Positions 57,241 through 64,000 of a stretch of DNA of 64,000 bases are shown here, in pieces. The position numbers and the translations under genes were made by a program. Origin of the DNA: Actinoplanes sp. KI2 (lineage in GTDB: Bacteria; Actinomycetota; Actinomycetes; Mycobacteriales; Micromonosporaceae); NCBI RefSeq assembly GCF_025630775.1, contig NZ_JAOSZE010000020.1:1-64000 (forward strand). Reading direction: 5' to 3'. Below the pieces are notes generated by a model, which saw only the letters and a list, made by a program, of their open reading frames with translations, ran no database searches and was not told the origin of the DNA. Positions within the stretch are counted from its first letter, which is position 1. Each line of letters begins with the position of its first letter.

Positions 57241-58950
57241 ATGCGCTGGAGAATCACGCGAAGGAGAGCGCTCTCTCTTCTGACCCTGGCCACCCTCCCC
57301 CTGACCGCCGTCGTCGCCGTGGCCGACAGCGCACAGGCCTCGGTGCCGGCCCCGCCCGCGGGCTTCACGCTGACCTGGAGCGACGACTTCAACGGCGCCG
57401 CGGGCACCGGCATCGACCAGGGCCTGTGGAAGTACGACACCGGGCCGGGCAGCAGCTTCGGCACCGGCGAGATCGAGACCATGACCAGCAGCACCTCGAA
57501 CGTCTACTACGACGGGCAGAGCCACCTGGTGCTGCAGGCCCTGCACTCCGGCTCGGACCCGCGCGCCGGGTGGACCTCCGGCCGGGTGGAGACCCAGGCG
57601 GCGACCTTCGGCGCGGCCGCCGGCGGCGTGGTCCGGATCGAGTCCATCCTGCAGCAGCCCAATGTGAACACCGCCAACGGCGCGGGCTACTGGCCGGCCT
57701 TCTGGATGCTCGGCGCGCCGCTGCGCTCCGGCGTCGCCTGGCCCGGCTCCGGCGAGATCGACGTGATGGAGGACATCAACGGCCGCGGCTCGCTGTTCAG
57801 CACCCTGCACTGCGGCGTCAACCCCGGCGGGCCGTGCAACGAGTCCACCGGCATCGGCTCCGGCGAGCGGGCCTGTCCGGGCTGCCAGACCGGATTCCAC
57901 GACTACGCCGTCGAGATCGACCGCTCGACCTCGCCCGAGCAGATCCGGTTCTACCTGGACGGCAGCAACTTCTTCACGGTCCAGGCGACCGCGGTGGACG
58001 CCACCACCTGGGCGAACGCGGTCGACCATCCGTTCTTCATCATCTACGACCTGGCGATGGGCGGCGGCTTCCCGGACGCCTTCGGCGGCGGGCCGAACGC
58101 CTCGACGGTCTCCGGCGGCAAGCTCGTGATCGACTCGGTGGCGGTCTACAACAAGGGCGGCTCGGGCGGCGGCGGAGGCGGCACGGTGACCGGGCAGACC
58201 ATCGCCGGGCCGGGCGGCAAGTGCGTGGACGTCGCGGGCGACGACACCGGCGGGGACGGCACCGCCGTACAACTGTGGGATTGTCAGTCGTATGCCAAGG
58301 ACCAGCACTACGTCTGGAGCGGGCAGACGCTGCAGACGCTCGGCAAGTGCCTGGACATCGCCGGCGGGGTGAACGCGGCCGGCACCAAGCTGCAGCTGGC
58401 CACCTGCAACGGCGGCGGCTACCAGAATTGGGTGACGCAGCCGGACGGCTCGCTGCGCAACCCGACGACCGGCCGGTGCATCGACTCGCCCTCGGGCGCC
58501 ACGGCCAACGGCACCCGCCTGCAGATCTGGGACTGCAACTCCTCGGGCGCGCAGAAGTTCGCCATCGGCACCCCGATCTACGGGCCGGGCGGCAAGTGCG
58601 TGGACGTGGCCGGCGACGACACCGGCGGCGACGGCACCGCGGTGCAGCTCTGGGACTGCCAGCAGGCCACGTCGAAGGACCAGAAGTGGACCTGGAGCGG
58701 GCAGACCCTGCGCTCGCTGGGCCGGTGCCTGGACATCGCGGGTGGGGTCAACGCGGCCGGCACCAAGCTGCAGCTGGCCACCTGCAACGGCGGCGGATAC
58801 CAGAACTGGGTGGTGAACGGCGACGGCTCGATGTCCAACCCGACCACCGGCCGGTGTATCGACTCGCCGTCCGGCGCCACCGCGAACGGGACCCGCCTGC
58901 AGATCTGGGACTGCAACTCCTCGGGCGCGCAGAAGTTCGCCCTGGCCTGA
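57241..58950 (+). CDS. Secreted GH16 beta-glucanase with two CBM13 (ricin-type) modules
   Basis: The 569-aa protein starts at ATG 57241 with CCGGAGG upstream. The signal peptide is MRWRITRRRALSLLTLATLP and following residues. The GH16 jelly-roll (~35-310) shows FTLTWSDDFNGAAG, the motif GEIDVMEDINGR (nucleophile and acid Glu) and PFFIIYDLAMGG. A Gly-rich linker leads to two CBM13 beta-trefoils of 125 residues each, with repeated GGKCVDVAGDD, QLWDCQ and QNW motifs. It likely cuts beta-1,3 or mixed beta-glucans, binding through the lectin domains. A palindrome related to the CebR site lies within codons 8-12. Confidence 0.92.
   Translation: MRWRITRRRALSLLTLATLPLTAVVAVADSAQASVPAPPAGFTLTWSDDFNGAAGTGIDQGLWKYDTGPGSSFGTGEIETMTSSTSNVYYDGQSHLVLQALHSGSDPRAGWTSGRVETQAATFGAAAGGVVRIESILQQPNVNTANGAGYWPAFWMLGAPLRSGVAWPGSGEIDVMEDINGRGSLFSTLHCGVNPGGPCNESTGIGSGERACPGCQTGFHDYAVEIDRSTSPEQIRFYLDGSNFFTVQATAVDATTWANAVDHPFFIIYDLAMGGGFPDAFGGGPNASTVSGGKLVIDSVAVYNKGGSGGGGGGTVTGQTIAGPGGKCVDVAGDDTGGDGTAVQLWDCQSYAKDQHYVWSGQTLQTLGKCLDIAGGVNAAGTKLQLATCNGGGYQNWVTQPDGSLRNPTTGRCIDSPSGATANGTRLQIWDCNSSGAQKFAIGTPIYGPGGKCVDVAGDDTGGDGTAVQLWDCQQATSKDQKWTWSGQTLRSLGRCLDIAGGVNAAGTKLQLATCNGGGYQNWVVNGDGSMSNPTTGRCIDSPSGATANGTRLQIWDCNSSGAQKFALA
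57264..57275. promoter_or_regulatory. Palindrome related to the CebR operator inside the GH16 signal-peptide codons
   Basis: GAGAGCGCTCTC keeps the central AGCGCT and symmetric arms of the CebR palindrome but replaces GGG/CCC by GAG/CTC. Position after the start codon is unusual for a repressor site. It may be chance within Arg/Ala/Leu codons. Confidence 0.35.
58201..58950 (+). repeat. Tandem duplication of the CBM13-encoding segment
   Basis: Two consecutive 375-bp segments (58201-58575 and 58576-58950) encode nearly the same trefoil and are close at the DNA level, with long identical runs including the end of each copy. They arose by in-frame duplication of a whole module. Confidence 0.9.
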
Positions 58951-58956
58951 TCGGAT

Positions 58957-58986
58957 CGGAACGGGCCGCACCCGCGGCCCGTTCCG
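58957..58986 (+). terminator. GC hairpin terminator after the GH16 gene
   Basis: A perfect 13-bp stem (CGGAACGGGCCGC and complement) with an ACCC loop starts 6 bp after the stop codon. Confidence 0.85.
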
Positions 58987-59106
58987 TTGCCAGTAGTAGC
59001 GGCACACCCCCCTCATCCGCAGCAGATGAAAGGTCTGCGGAATCCTTGTGTGCCCGCGGATCCACCTGGGACTATCCGGAAAATCCAGCTGCCGGAGGGC
59101 CGGGTC

Positions 59107-60201
59107 ATGAGCGCACAGGCGACACTGGTCTTCCTGACGGTGCTGGGCGCGCGCTTCGTCGTGCCGCTGTTCATCCCACGCTTCCCGCTGCCGGCCATCG
59201 TGCTCGCGCTGGTCATCGACGGGATGGACCAGACGATCTTCCAGTGGTTCGGCTTCGACCCGCCCGGCTACCAGGGCTACGACAAGGCGATGGACATGTT
59301 CTACCTGTCCGTCGCCTACCTGTCGGTGCTGCGCAACTGGACGAGCCATCCGGCGTACCAGGTCGCGCGTTTCCTGTTCTTCTACCGGCTGGTCGGCGTG
59401 GTGCTCTTCGAGCTGTTCGACAACCGGATCCTGCTCCTGATCTTCCCGAACACCTTCGAGTACTTCTTCATCGCGTACGAGATCGTGCGCCTGCGGTGGA
59501 ACCCGATGACCGTGAGCTTCCGACGCTGGGTGATCACCGCGGGGTGCATCTGGGTCTTCGTGAAGCTGCCGCAGGAGTGGTGGATCCACGTCGCCCAGCT
59601 GGACTTCACCGACACGGTCGCCGCCCACCCCGTGCTGATCCCGATCCTCGCGGCGCTGGCGATCGGCGCCACGCTCTGGATCTGGCTATGGCTGTGGCCG
59701 CGGCTGCCGGAGCCGGCGTGGAAGCTGCGCGTGGCGGCCGAGCCGCTGCCGGCGGAGATGGACACGGCCGCCGACCGGGACCGGTGGGTCGCGCAGCACT
59801 GGCAGATCTGGTCGTCGGCCACCCTCGAGAAGGTGGTGCTCATCGGGCTGCTCTCGGTGATCTACGGCGAGGTGCTGCCCGGGGTGCAATCCAGCGAGCT
59901 GGAGCTGTTCGTCGGCATCGCGGCGTTCGTCGTGGTCAACGTGGCGATCAGCCTCGGGGTGGCTCGGCGGGCCGGGAGCGCGGAGTCGGCCGCGGCGGCG
60001 TTCGGGCTGCGGGCGGTGGTCAACGCCGGGCTGGTGGTGGGCGCGAGTTGGGTGCTCAACCAGGTGGGCGGGGACCTGAACTTGGGGGTGGCGCTGTTCT
60101 TCGCGGTGCTGCTCAGCCTGCTGATCACCCTGGACGACCGGTTCCGGCCGGTGAGTCAGGTGCGCTTCGAGGCGCTGCGGCCGGTGCCCGCGGGCCCGTA
60201 A
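59107..60201 (+). CDS. Polytopic membrane protein of unknown function
   Basis: The 364-aa protein starts at ATG 59107 with GGAGGG upstream. It has eight to nine hydrophobic segments, including ATLVFLTVLGARFVVPLFI, FPLPAIVLALVIDGMDQTIFQ, ARFLFFYRLVGVVLFELF, VLIPILAALAIGATLWIWLWLW, LFVGIAAFVVVNVAISLGVA and LGVALFFAVLLSLLITL. A short periplasmic or cytoplasmic region contains PAYQVARF and the charged EMDTAADRDRWVAQHWQIWSS. I do not recognise a family, and the neighbours give no clue. The gene stands alone, with terminators upstream and tandem repeats at its 3' end. Confidence 0.7.
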   Translation: MSAQATLVFLTVLGARFVVPLFIPRFPLPAIVLALVIDGMDQTIFQWFGFDPPGYQGYDKAMDMFYLSVAYLSVLRNWTSHPAYQVARFLFFYRLVGVVLFELFDNRILLLIFPNTFEYFFIAYEIVRLRWNPMTVSFRRWVITAGCIWVFVKLPQEWWIHVAQLDFTDTVAAHPVLIPILAALAIGATLWIWLWLWPRLPEPAWKLRVAAEPLPAEMDTAADRDRWVAQHWQIWSSATLEKVVLIGLLSVIYGEVLPGVQSSELELFVGIAAFVVVNVAISLGVARRAGSAESAAAAFGLRAVVNAGLVVGASWVLNQVGGDLNLGVALFFAVLLSLLITLDDRFRPVSQVRFEALRPVPAGP

Positions 60202-60352
60202 GCCGTGCGACGCGCCCGGCGGCGTTCTCACGGGGCCATAAGCCGTGCGGTCCGACTGTCCGGCAGCGTTCCCGCGGGGCTGTGAGCCGTGCGGCCCGAC
60301 GGTCCCGCAGCGTTCCCGCGGCGCCGTGAGCCGTGCGGCCCGACGGCCCTGC
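60201..60352. repeat. Four head-to-tail 40-44-bp repeats after the membrane protein gene
   Basis: Units starting AGCCGTGCG lie at 60201, 60241, 60285 and 60329 (periods 40, 44, 44). Each is preceded by TA or TG, so every unit carries a TAA or TGA, the first being the gene's own stop. The final unit merges into the 19-bp array. Confidence 0.85.
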
Positions 60353-60455
60353 GGGGCCGGCGGGCCGGGGTGGGGCCGGCGGGCCGGGGTGGGGCCGGCG
60401 GGCCGGGGCGGGGCCGGCGGGGCGGGGCGGGGCCGGCGGGCCGGGGCGGGGCCGG
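60353..60455. repeat. 19-bp GC-rich minisatellite next to cutC
   Basis: Five full units and part of a sixth, consensus GGGGCCGGCGGGCCGGGGT, start at 60353, 60372, 60391, 60410, 60429 and 60448. The third and later copies change only a few bases. The array ends at the stop codon of cutC and fills the space between two convergent genes. Confidence 0.92.
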
Positions 60456-61190
60456 TCAGGCGTGGTTTCGGGGCGCCTGCGCCAGTCGCAGCGTGGCCAT
60501 GATCTGGGCGGCCTGGCGCTCGTCGGTGGTTTCCCGCCCCTGGCTGCCGGCCTGGGCGGAGCTTCCCAGGGTGACGCCGACCGGGGCGCCGACGGTGTGC
60601 TTGGCCGAGGCATGTATCGCGTCCACACCGGTGCGGACGATCTCGTCGACCAGGTCGGGCCGGACTCCTCCGCCCGCCATGATCTCGATCCGGCCGGCCG
60701 CGGCGTCGACCGCTCCGGCCAGCCGGTCCAGGTCGGTCGCCGACGCGAGGATTCGCCGGACGCCGAGCGGAACCAGGGTCTCCACCGCCCGCTGCGGATC
60801 GGCGAGCGTGTCGAACGCGCGGTGGAAGGTCACCGGCAGTTCGCCGGCCGCCGCGACGACCCGCTCGACGAGGTCGGCGTCCACCCTGCCCTCGCGCACA
60901 CCGCCCACCACGATGCCGGCCGCTCCGGCCGCTCGAACATTCCGGATGTCGCGCAGGATGAGCGTCGTTTCGTCGGGTTCGTAGTCGAAGCCGCCGGGCC
61001 GGGGCCGGACCAGCACGTGCACCGGCGGGATACCGGGCGTCTCGACGGCCGTCTCGATCAGGCCCCGGGACGGGGTGAGGCCGCCGAGCGCCAGGGCCGT
61101 GCCCAACTCGACCCGATCGACGCCTAGCCGCGCGGCCACCCGAAGGCCGTGCGTGTCCTGGACCGCGAGCTCGAAATCCACCATGCCCAT
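60456..61190 (-). CDS. cutC: CutC-family copper homeostasis protein
   Basis: The protein is 244 aa from ATG 61190 (61184 is a second in-frame ATG); the ribosome site is weak for both. The TIM-barrel CutC signatures are present: FELAVQDTHGLRVAARLGVDRVELG, ALGGLTPSRGLIE, HVLVRPRPGGFDY, GIVVGGVREGRVD, VTFHRAFDTLADP, RILASATDLDRLAG and IEIMAGGGVRPD. CutC was linked to copper tolerance in E. coli, but its enzymatic role is uncertain. It is divergent from the CE2 esterase gene, and a CebR-type operator lies between them, 29 bp before the cutC start. Confidence 0.9.
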   Translation of the reverse strand: MGMVDFELAVQDTHGLRVAARLGVDRVELGTALALGGLTPSRGLIETAVETPGIPPVHVLVRPRPGGFDYEPDETTLILRDIRNVRAAGAAGIVVGGVREGRVDADLVERVVAAAGELPVTFHRAFDTLADPQRAVETLVPLGVRRILASATDLDRLAGAVDAAAGRIEIMAGGGVRPDLVDEIVRTGVDAIHASAKHTVGAPVGVTLGSSAQAGSQGRETTDERQAAQIMATLRLAQAPRNHA

Positions 61191-61218
61191 GATCGGATCA
61201 TATCGACTGCTATAAATG

Positions 61219-61232
61219 TGGGAGCGCTCCCG
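61219..61232. promoter_or_regulatory. CebR/CelR-type operator between cutC and the CE2 gene
   Basis: TGGGAGCGCTCCCG matches the CebR palindrome except for the last base. A TATAAA at 61211-61216 directly precedes it and may be the -10 of the CE2 gene, so repressor binding would block transcription. The CE2 start follows 25 bp later. Confidence 0.85.
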
Positions 61233-61256
61233 ACCCGTACCGGAAAGGAATGTTGC

Positions 61257-62300
61257 ATGAAACGCCTGGCGTTCGTTGCCGCCCTGGCCCTGCTGACGCC
61301 GATCCTGCCCGCCGCGGCGAGCGCATCGGCCAGGCCTCGCGGTGCCTTTACGGGAGCGGTCGCGGCGACCGGCGACGGGTCGCCGACCGACCCGAACATC
61401 GCCTTCGTCGGGCGGTGGGACACCGGCAACGCCGGCGGCTACCTGCCGGAGTGGGCGGGCGCGTACCTGAGCACCGGGTTCACCGGGACCACCGTGAAAC
61501 TCAAGCAGCGCAACAGCATCGACCTCTACTACTCGATCGACGGCGGCGCCGACAAGTACCTGACCAACCGGACCGGCACGGTGGATCTCACCCCGACGAA
61601 GCTCGCCGCCGGGCGGCACACACTACGCGTCTCGTACCGGGTGGTGGCCGGCTCGTACCACGGCGATGCGATCTTCCAGGGGCTCGTGCTCGACTCCGGG
61701 GCGGCAACGTTTGCGCCGGCCCGGCCGGCGAAGCTCCTCGAGTTCGTCGGCGACTCGATCACCGTAGGCACCACCACCTCGGAAAACGCGCTGACCGCGT
61801 ACGGGTGGCTGATCGGCGAGCGGCTCGGCGCCCGGCACACCCAGATCGCGCAGGGCGGGGCGTGCCTGGTCACCACCGCGGACGGCTGCGTGGGCCTGGA
61901 GGACTACTTCCTCCGGCTCAGCAGCGCCGCGAACTCACCGGCGTGGGACTTCAGCCGGTACACGGCCGACGCGGTGATCATCAACCTGGGCACCAACGAT
62001 CTCGCGCACGGCACGCACACGACCACCTTCCAGCCGCACTACCTGCATCTCCTGGAGGAGGTGCGGGCGAAGTACCCGAACGCGAAGATCTTCGCGATGG
62101 AGACCTTCAGCAAGCGGTTCGGGGTGCAGACCCAGGCCGCGGTGCAGGCCCGCGCGGCGGCCGGCGACGCGAACGTCTTCTACGTCAGCACGGAAGGCTG
62201 GCTGACCAGCGCCGACTTCACCGACGGCACGCATCCGACCGACGCCGGCCATCGCAAGATCACCGACCGGCTGGCGCCGATCATCGCCGCCAAGATCTGA
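61257..62300 (+). CDS. Secreted carbohydrate esterase family 2-like SGNH deacetylase
   Basis: The 347-aa protein starts at ATG 61257 with GGAAAGGAA upstream. A Sec signal peptide (KRLAFVAALALLTPILPAAASA) is followed by a beta-sandwich domain (~45-150, GRWDTGNAGGYLPEWAGAYL) and a SGNH hydrolase domain: the nucleophile Ser167 in EFVGDSITVG, the Gly/Asn blocks AQGGAC and NLGTNDLAHG, and DGTHPTDAGH with the catalytic His. The jelly-roll plus SGNH layout is that of CE2 acetyl esterases, which deacetylate xylan or mannan. It fits the cellulolytic set and has its own CebR-type operator. Confidence 0.87.
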   Translation: MKRLAFVAALALLTPILPAAASASARPRGAFTGAVAATGDGSPTDPNIAFVGRWDTGNAGGYLPEWAGAYLSTGFTGTTVKLKQRNSIDLYYSIDGGADKYLTNRTGTVDLTPTKLAAGRHTLRVSYRVVAGSYHGDAIFQGLVLDSGAATFAPARPAKLLEFVGDSITVGTTTSENALTAYGWLIGERLGARHTQIAQGGACLVTTADGCVGLEDYFLRLSSAANSPAWDFSRYTADAVIINLGTNDLAHGTHTTTFQPHYLHLLEEVRAKYPNAKIFAMETFSKRFGVQTQAAVQARAAAGDANVFYVSTEGWLTSADFTDGTHPTDAGHRKITDRLAPIIAAKI

Positions 62301-62313
62301 CGACCGCCAAGAT

Positions 62314-63438
62314 CTATAGGCCGTACGTCTTTCCGATGATGTCACGCTGGATCTCGCTCGTGCCGCCGTAGACGGTCGAGACCAGGGCGGCGCGAACGTG
62401 GCGTTCCATGTCGTACTCGGTCGCGTAGCCGTAACCGCCCATCATCTGCATGCCGGCCAGCGCCACCTCGCGCGCGACCTCGGTGGTCTTGAGTTTGACC
62501 ATCGAGCTCTCCCGGGGCAGCACCCGGGACGGATCGCGATCGACCAATGCGGCGGTGCGATACACCAGTAACTTGCAGCACTCGATCTCGGTGGCCAGGT
62601 CGGCGATCCGGTGGCGCAGCGCCTGGAAGCTGCCGATCGGGCGGCCGAACTGGCGCCGGTCGCGCACGTAGGTGAGCACGTCGTCGAAGGCGCGGCGGGC
62701 GGTGCCGAGCATCAACGCGGCGAGGATGAGCCGTTCCAGGTTGAGCCCGGCCATCAGCTGCCGCCAGCCCTGCCCGGCGGTGCCGACCACGGCGTCGGCC
62801 GGCACCGCGCAGCCAGTGAAGTACAGGTCGTTGACCTCACGGCCGCCCATCGTGTCGATGCCGCTGATCCGCAGCCCGGCCGCGTCGGCCGGCACCAGCA
62901 GCATGGTGAGCCCCTCGTGCTCGCCCGGCCCGCCCGACGTGCGCGCGACCAGCAGGATCGCATCGGCGAAGTGCGCGTTCGAGCACCACGTCTTCTGCCC
63001 GTCGATGACGTAACCGCGGCCGTCGGCGGCCTCCGCGCGGCAGGCGAGGGCGGCGACGTCCGAGCCCGCCTCCGGTTCCGACATGGCGATCGCATACGTC
63101 CGGCCGGCCGCGACCCCGCCGAGCACGGCCGCCTTCTGCGCCGGCGAGCCGAAACGCTGGATCGCCCCGGCCACGATCGACGAGGTCGCGAACCCGCCGA
63201 TCGGCGCCATCCCGTACGCGGTGTGCTCCAGGAACAGGCAGGTGTCGACCATCCGCTCGCCGAGCGCCACCTCGAGCCAGCCGAGATCGGCGAGCTTCTG
63301 GTAGAGGGCCTGGTTGTGCGCGTGCCGGCCGCCGTCGGTGAGCTCGTCGCGCCGCTGCCGGGTGCCGGCCTCGCGCTTGCAGAAGTCGGTGACCGCCTCG
63401 GCGAAGGCGCGCTGCTCGTCGGTGAAGTCGAGATACAT
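62314..63438 (-). CDS. Acyl-CoA dehydrogenase family protein
   Basis: The 374-aa protein starts at ATG 63438 with AAGGGA upstream. The fold is complete: helical N-terminal domain (DFTDEQRAFAEAVTDFCKREAG), FAD-binding blocks YAIAMSEPEAGSDVAALACR and GYVIDGQKTWCSNAHFAD, and the C-terminal helices with ERLILAALMLGTARRAFDDVLTYVRDRRQFGRPIG (in parts) and MQMMGGYGYATEYDMERHVRAA. In the C-terminal active-site loop YGGTSEIQRDI the Glu of the YEGT motif is Gly, so the base may be elsewhere or the enzyme may differ in substrate. It is divergent from an aldehyde dehydrogenase gene and ends 13 bp from the convergent CE2 gene. Confidence 0.88.
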   Translation of the reverse strand: MYLDFTDEQRAFAEAVTDFCKREAGTRQRRDELTDGGRHAHNQALYQKLADLGWLEVALGERMVDTCLFLEHTAYGMAPIGGFATSSIVAGAIQRFGSPAQKAAVLGGVAAGRTYAIAMSEPEAGSDVAALACRAEAADGRGYVIDGQKTWCSNAHFADAILLVARTSGGPGEHEGLTMLLVPADAAGLRISGIDTMGGREVNDLYFTGCAVPADAVVGTAGQGWRQLMAGLNLERLILAALMLGTARRAFDDVLTYVRDRRQFGRPIGSFQALRHRIADLATEIECCKLLVYRTAALVDRDPSRVLPRESSMVKLKTTEVAREVALAGMQMMGGYGYATEYDMERHVRAALVSTVYGGTSEIQRDIIGKTYGL

Positions 63439-63513
63439 GTCAATCCCTTCCGGGGCTGGTACCTGGGATTGACAGCGAACGTAGCATATCAAATATCAAA
63501 TCTGGAGGGTGTC
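63439..63513. promoter_or_regulatory. Divergent control region of the acyl-CoA and aldehyde dehydrogenase genes
   Basis: In 75 bp there is a TTGACA at 63469 and an A+T-rich tandem repeat ATATCAA-ATATCAA at 63486-63499, both unusual in this genome. They likely form the promoters and the binding site of a shared regulator, perhaps of the TetR type, which is not in view. Confidence 0.5.
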
Positions 63514-64000
63514 ATGGTCGCCACCACCGAGGTCCGCCTGCAAGCTCCTCTCGCCGCCGCCCGCCGCGCCGCCACCTGGTGGGGCGCGCTCGATTTCGAC
63601 GAACGGCGGGCCCGGTTGCTCGCCTGGAAACGCACCGTCGCGGCCCGCTCGGACGAGCTGGCTGCCGTGATCAGCGAGGAGACCGGCAAGCCGGTCGGCG
63701 ACGCGCTGCTCGAGATCATGCTGGCCGTCGAGCATCTCGACTGGGCGGCGAGGAACGCGTCCCGGGTGCTGCGCCGGCGGCGGGTGCGGTCGGGGCTGCT
63801 GGCCGCCGATCAGGGGGCGGCATTGGCGTACCGGCCGCTGGGCGTGATCGGGGTGATCGGGCCGTGGAACTACCCGGTCTACACGCCGATGGGATCCCTC
63901 TCGTACGCGCTGGCGGCGGGAAACGCGGTGGTCTTCAAGCCGAGCGAGCACACGCCGAGGACCGGCCAGTGGCTCGCGGAGGCGTGGAGTTCGGCGGTGG
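63514..64000 (+). CDS. Aldehyde dehydrogenase family protein, N-terminal part
   Basis: The first 162 residues are visible; the right edge cuts the gene. It starts at ATG 63514 with GGAGGG five bases upstream. The NAD-binding part of the ALDH superfamily is seen in AAARRAATWWGALDFDERRARLLAWKR, VISEETGKPVGDALLEI and RPLGVIGVIGPWNYPVYTPMGSLSYALAAGNAVVFKPSEHTP (in parts), including the NYP and KPSE motifs. The catalytic Cys lies beyond the edge. The early RPLGVIGVIGPWNYP form resembles aldehyde dehydrogenases of fatty-acid and steroid metabolism, in line with the divergent acyl-CoA dehydrogenase. Confidence 0.88.
   Translation, partial: MVATTEVRLQAPLAAARRAATWWGALDFDERRARLLAWKRTVAARSDELAAVISEETGKPVGDALLEIMLAVEHLDWAARNASRVLRRRRVRSGLLAADQGAALAYRPLGVIGVIGPWNYPVYTPMGSLSYALAAGNAVVFKPSEHTPRTGQWLAEAWSSAV

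Noticed and set aside
60353..60455. Evenly spaced repeats as a possible CRISPR array
   Set aside because: The 19-bp units are directly adjacent without unique spacers and no cas genes are present.

Overview
The window is very GC-rich chromosomal DNA with dense genes, frequent GTG/TTG starts, many 4-bp stop/start overlaps and Shine-Dalgarno sites of the GGAGG type. Together with CebR-type operators, an EACC1/caspase system, CGNR and TIGR03084-type proteins and many secreted plant-polysaccharide hydrolases, this points to a filamentous actinomycete, most likely of the Micromonosporaceae (Actinoplanes-like). That placement is an inference. I see no rRNA, tRNA, CRISPR array, transposase or phage gene.

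Layout. 1-9.5 kb: the edge fragment of a haem peroxidase, a secreted GH5 cellulase, an alpha/beta hydrolase divergent from a CGNR zinc-finger protein, a VOC / flavin-disulfide reductase / SDR run, and a large GH48 cellobiohydrolase with FN3 and CBM2. 9.7-27.9 kb: a surface-polysaccharide locus with a deacetylase, DegT aminotransferase, two GT4 enzymes, a Wzz/BY-kinase-like protein with a broken Walker A motif, flippase, polymerase, lipoprotein, two FemAB/GNAT-type transferases, a flavin monooxygenase, a PLP enzyme, a PglC-size initiating sugar transferase, a UDP-sugar dehydrogenase and a CapD/WbpM-type dehydratase. 28-42.9 kb: metabolic and regulatory genes, including a MetE-like methyltransferase, LuxR, VanZ, EamA/LysR, GlxA, a dialkylglycine decarboxylase divergent from a LysR regulator, a TrpB2-type enzyme, a PAP2 membrane protein and a G5/excalibur protein. 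43-49.4 kb: a fungal-type GH54 arabinofuranosidase, then a two-gene conflict system (EACC1 plus a 1460-aa caspase-nSTAND-TM-WD40 protein). 49.5-64 kb: an M36 metalloprotease, GH9 cellulase, lytic transglycosylase, GtrB-type GT2, GH16 with two CBM13 modules, a membrane protein, CutC, a CE2 esterase, and a divergent acyl-CoA dehydrogenase / aldehyde dehydrogenase pair cut by the right edge.

How the parts work together. GH48 and GH9 each carry the perfect palindrome TGGGAGCGCTCCCA upstream. The CE2 esterase carries it with one mismatch, and GH16 carries a related palindrome inside its signal-peptide codons. These genes are therefore probably members of one cellobiose-responsive LacI-family (CebR/CelR) regulon spread over more than 50 kb. 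The regulator is not in the window. The exopolysaccharide locus contains a complete Wzx/Wzy-type set and enzymes suggesting a polymer of uronic acid and modified amino sugars. The most system-like unit is EACC1/caspase/nSTAND/WD40, which resembles the self-destructive conflict systems of multicellular bacteria.

Several gene ends carry short GC-rich tandem repeats, both intergenic and coding. Convergent or isolated genes often end in long perfect GC hairpins.
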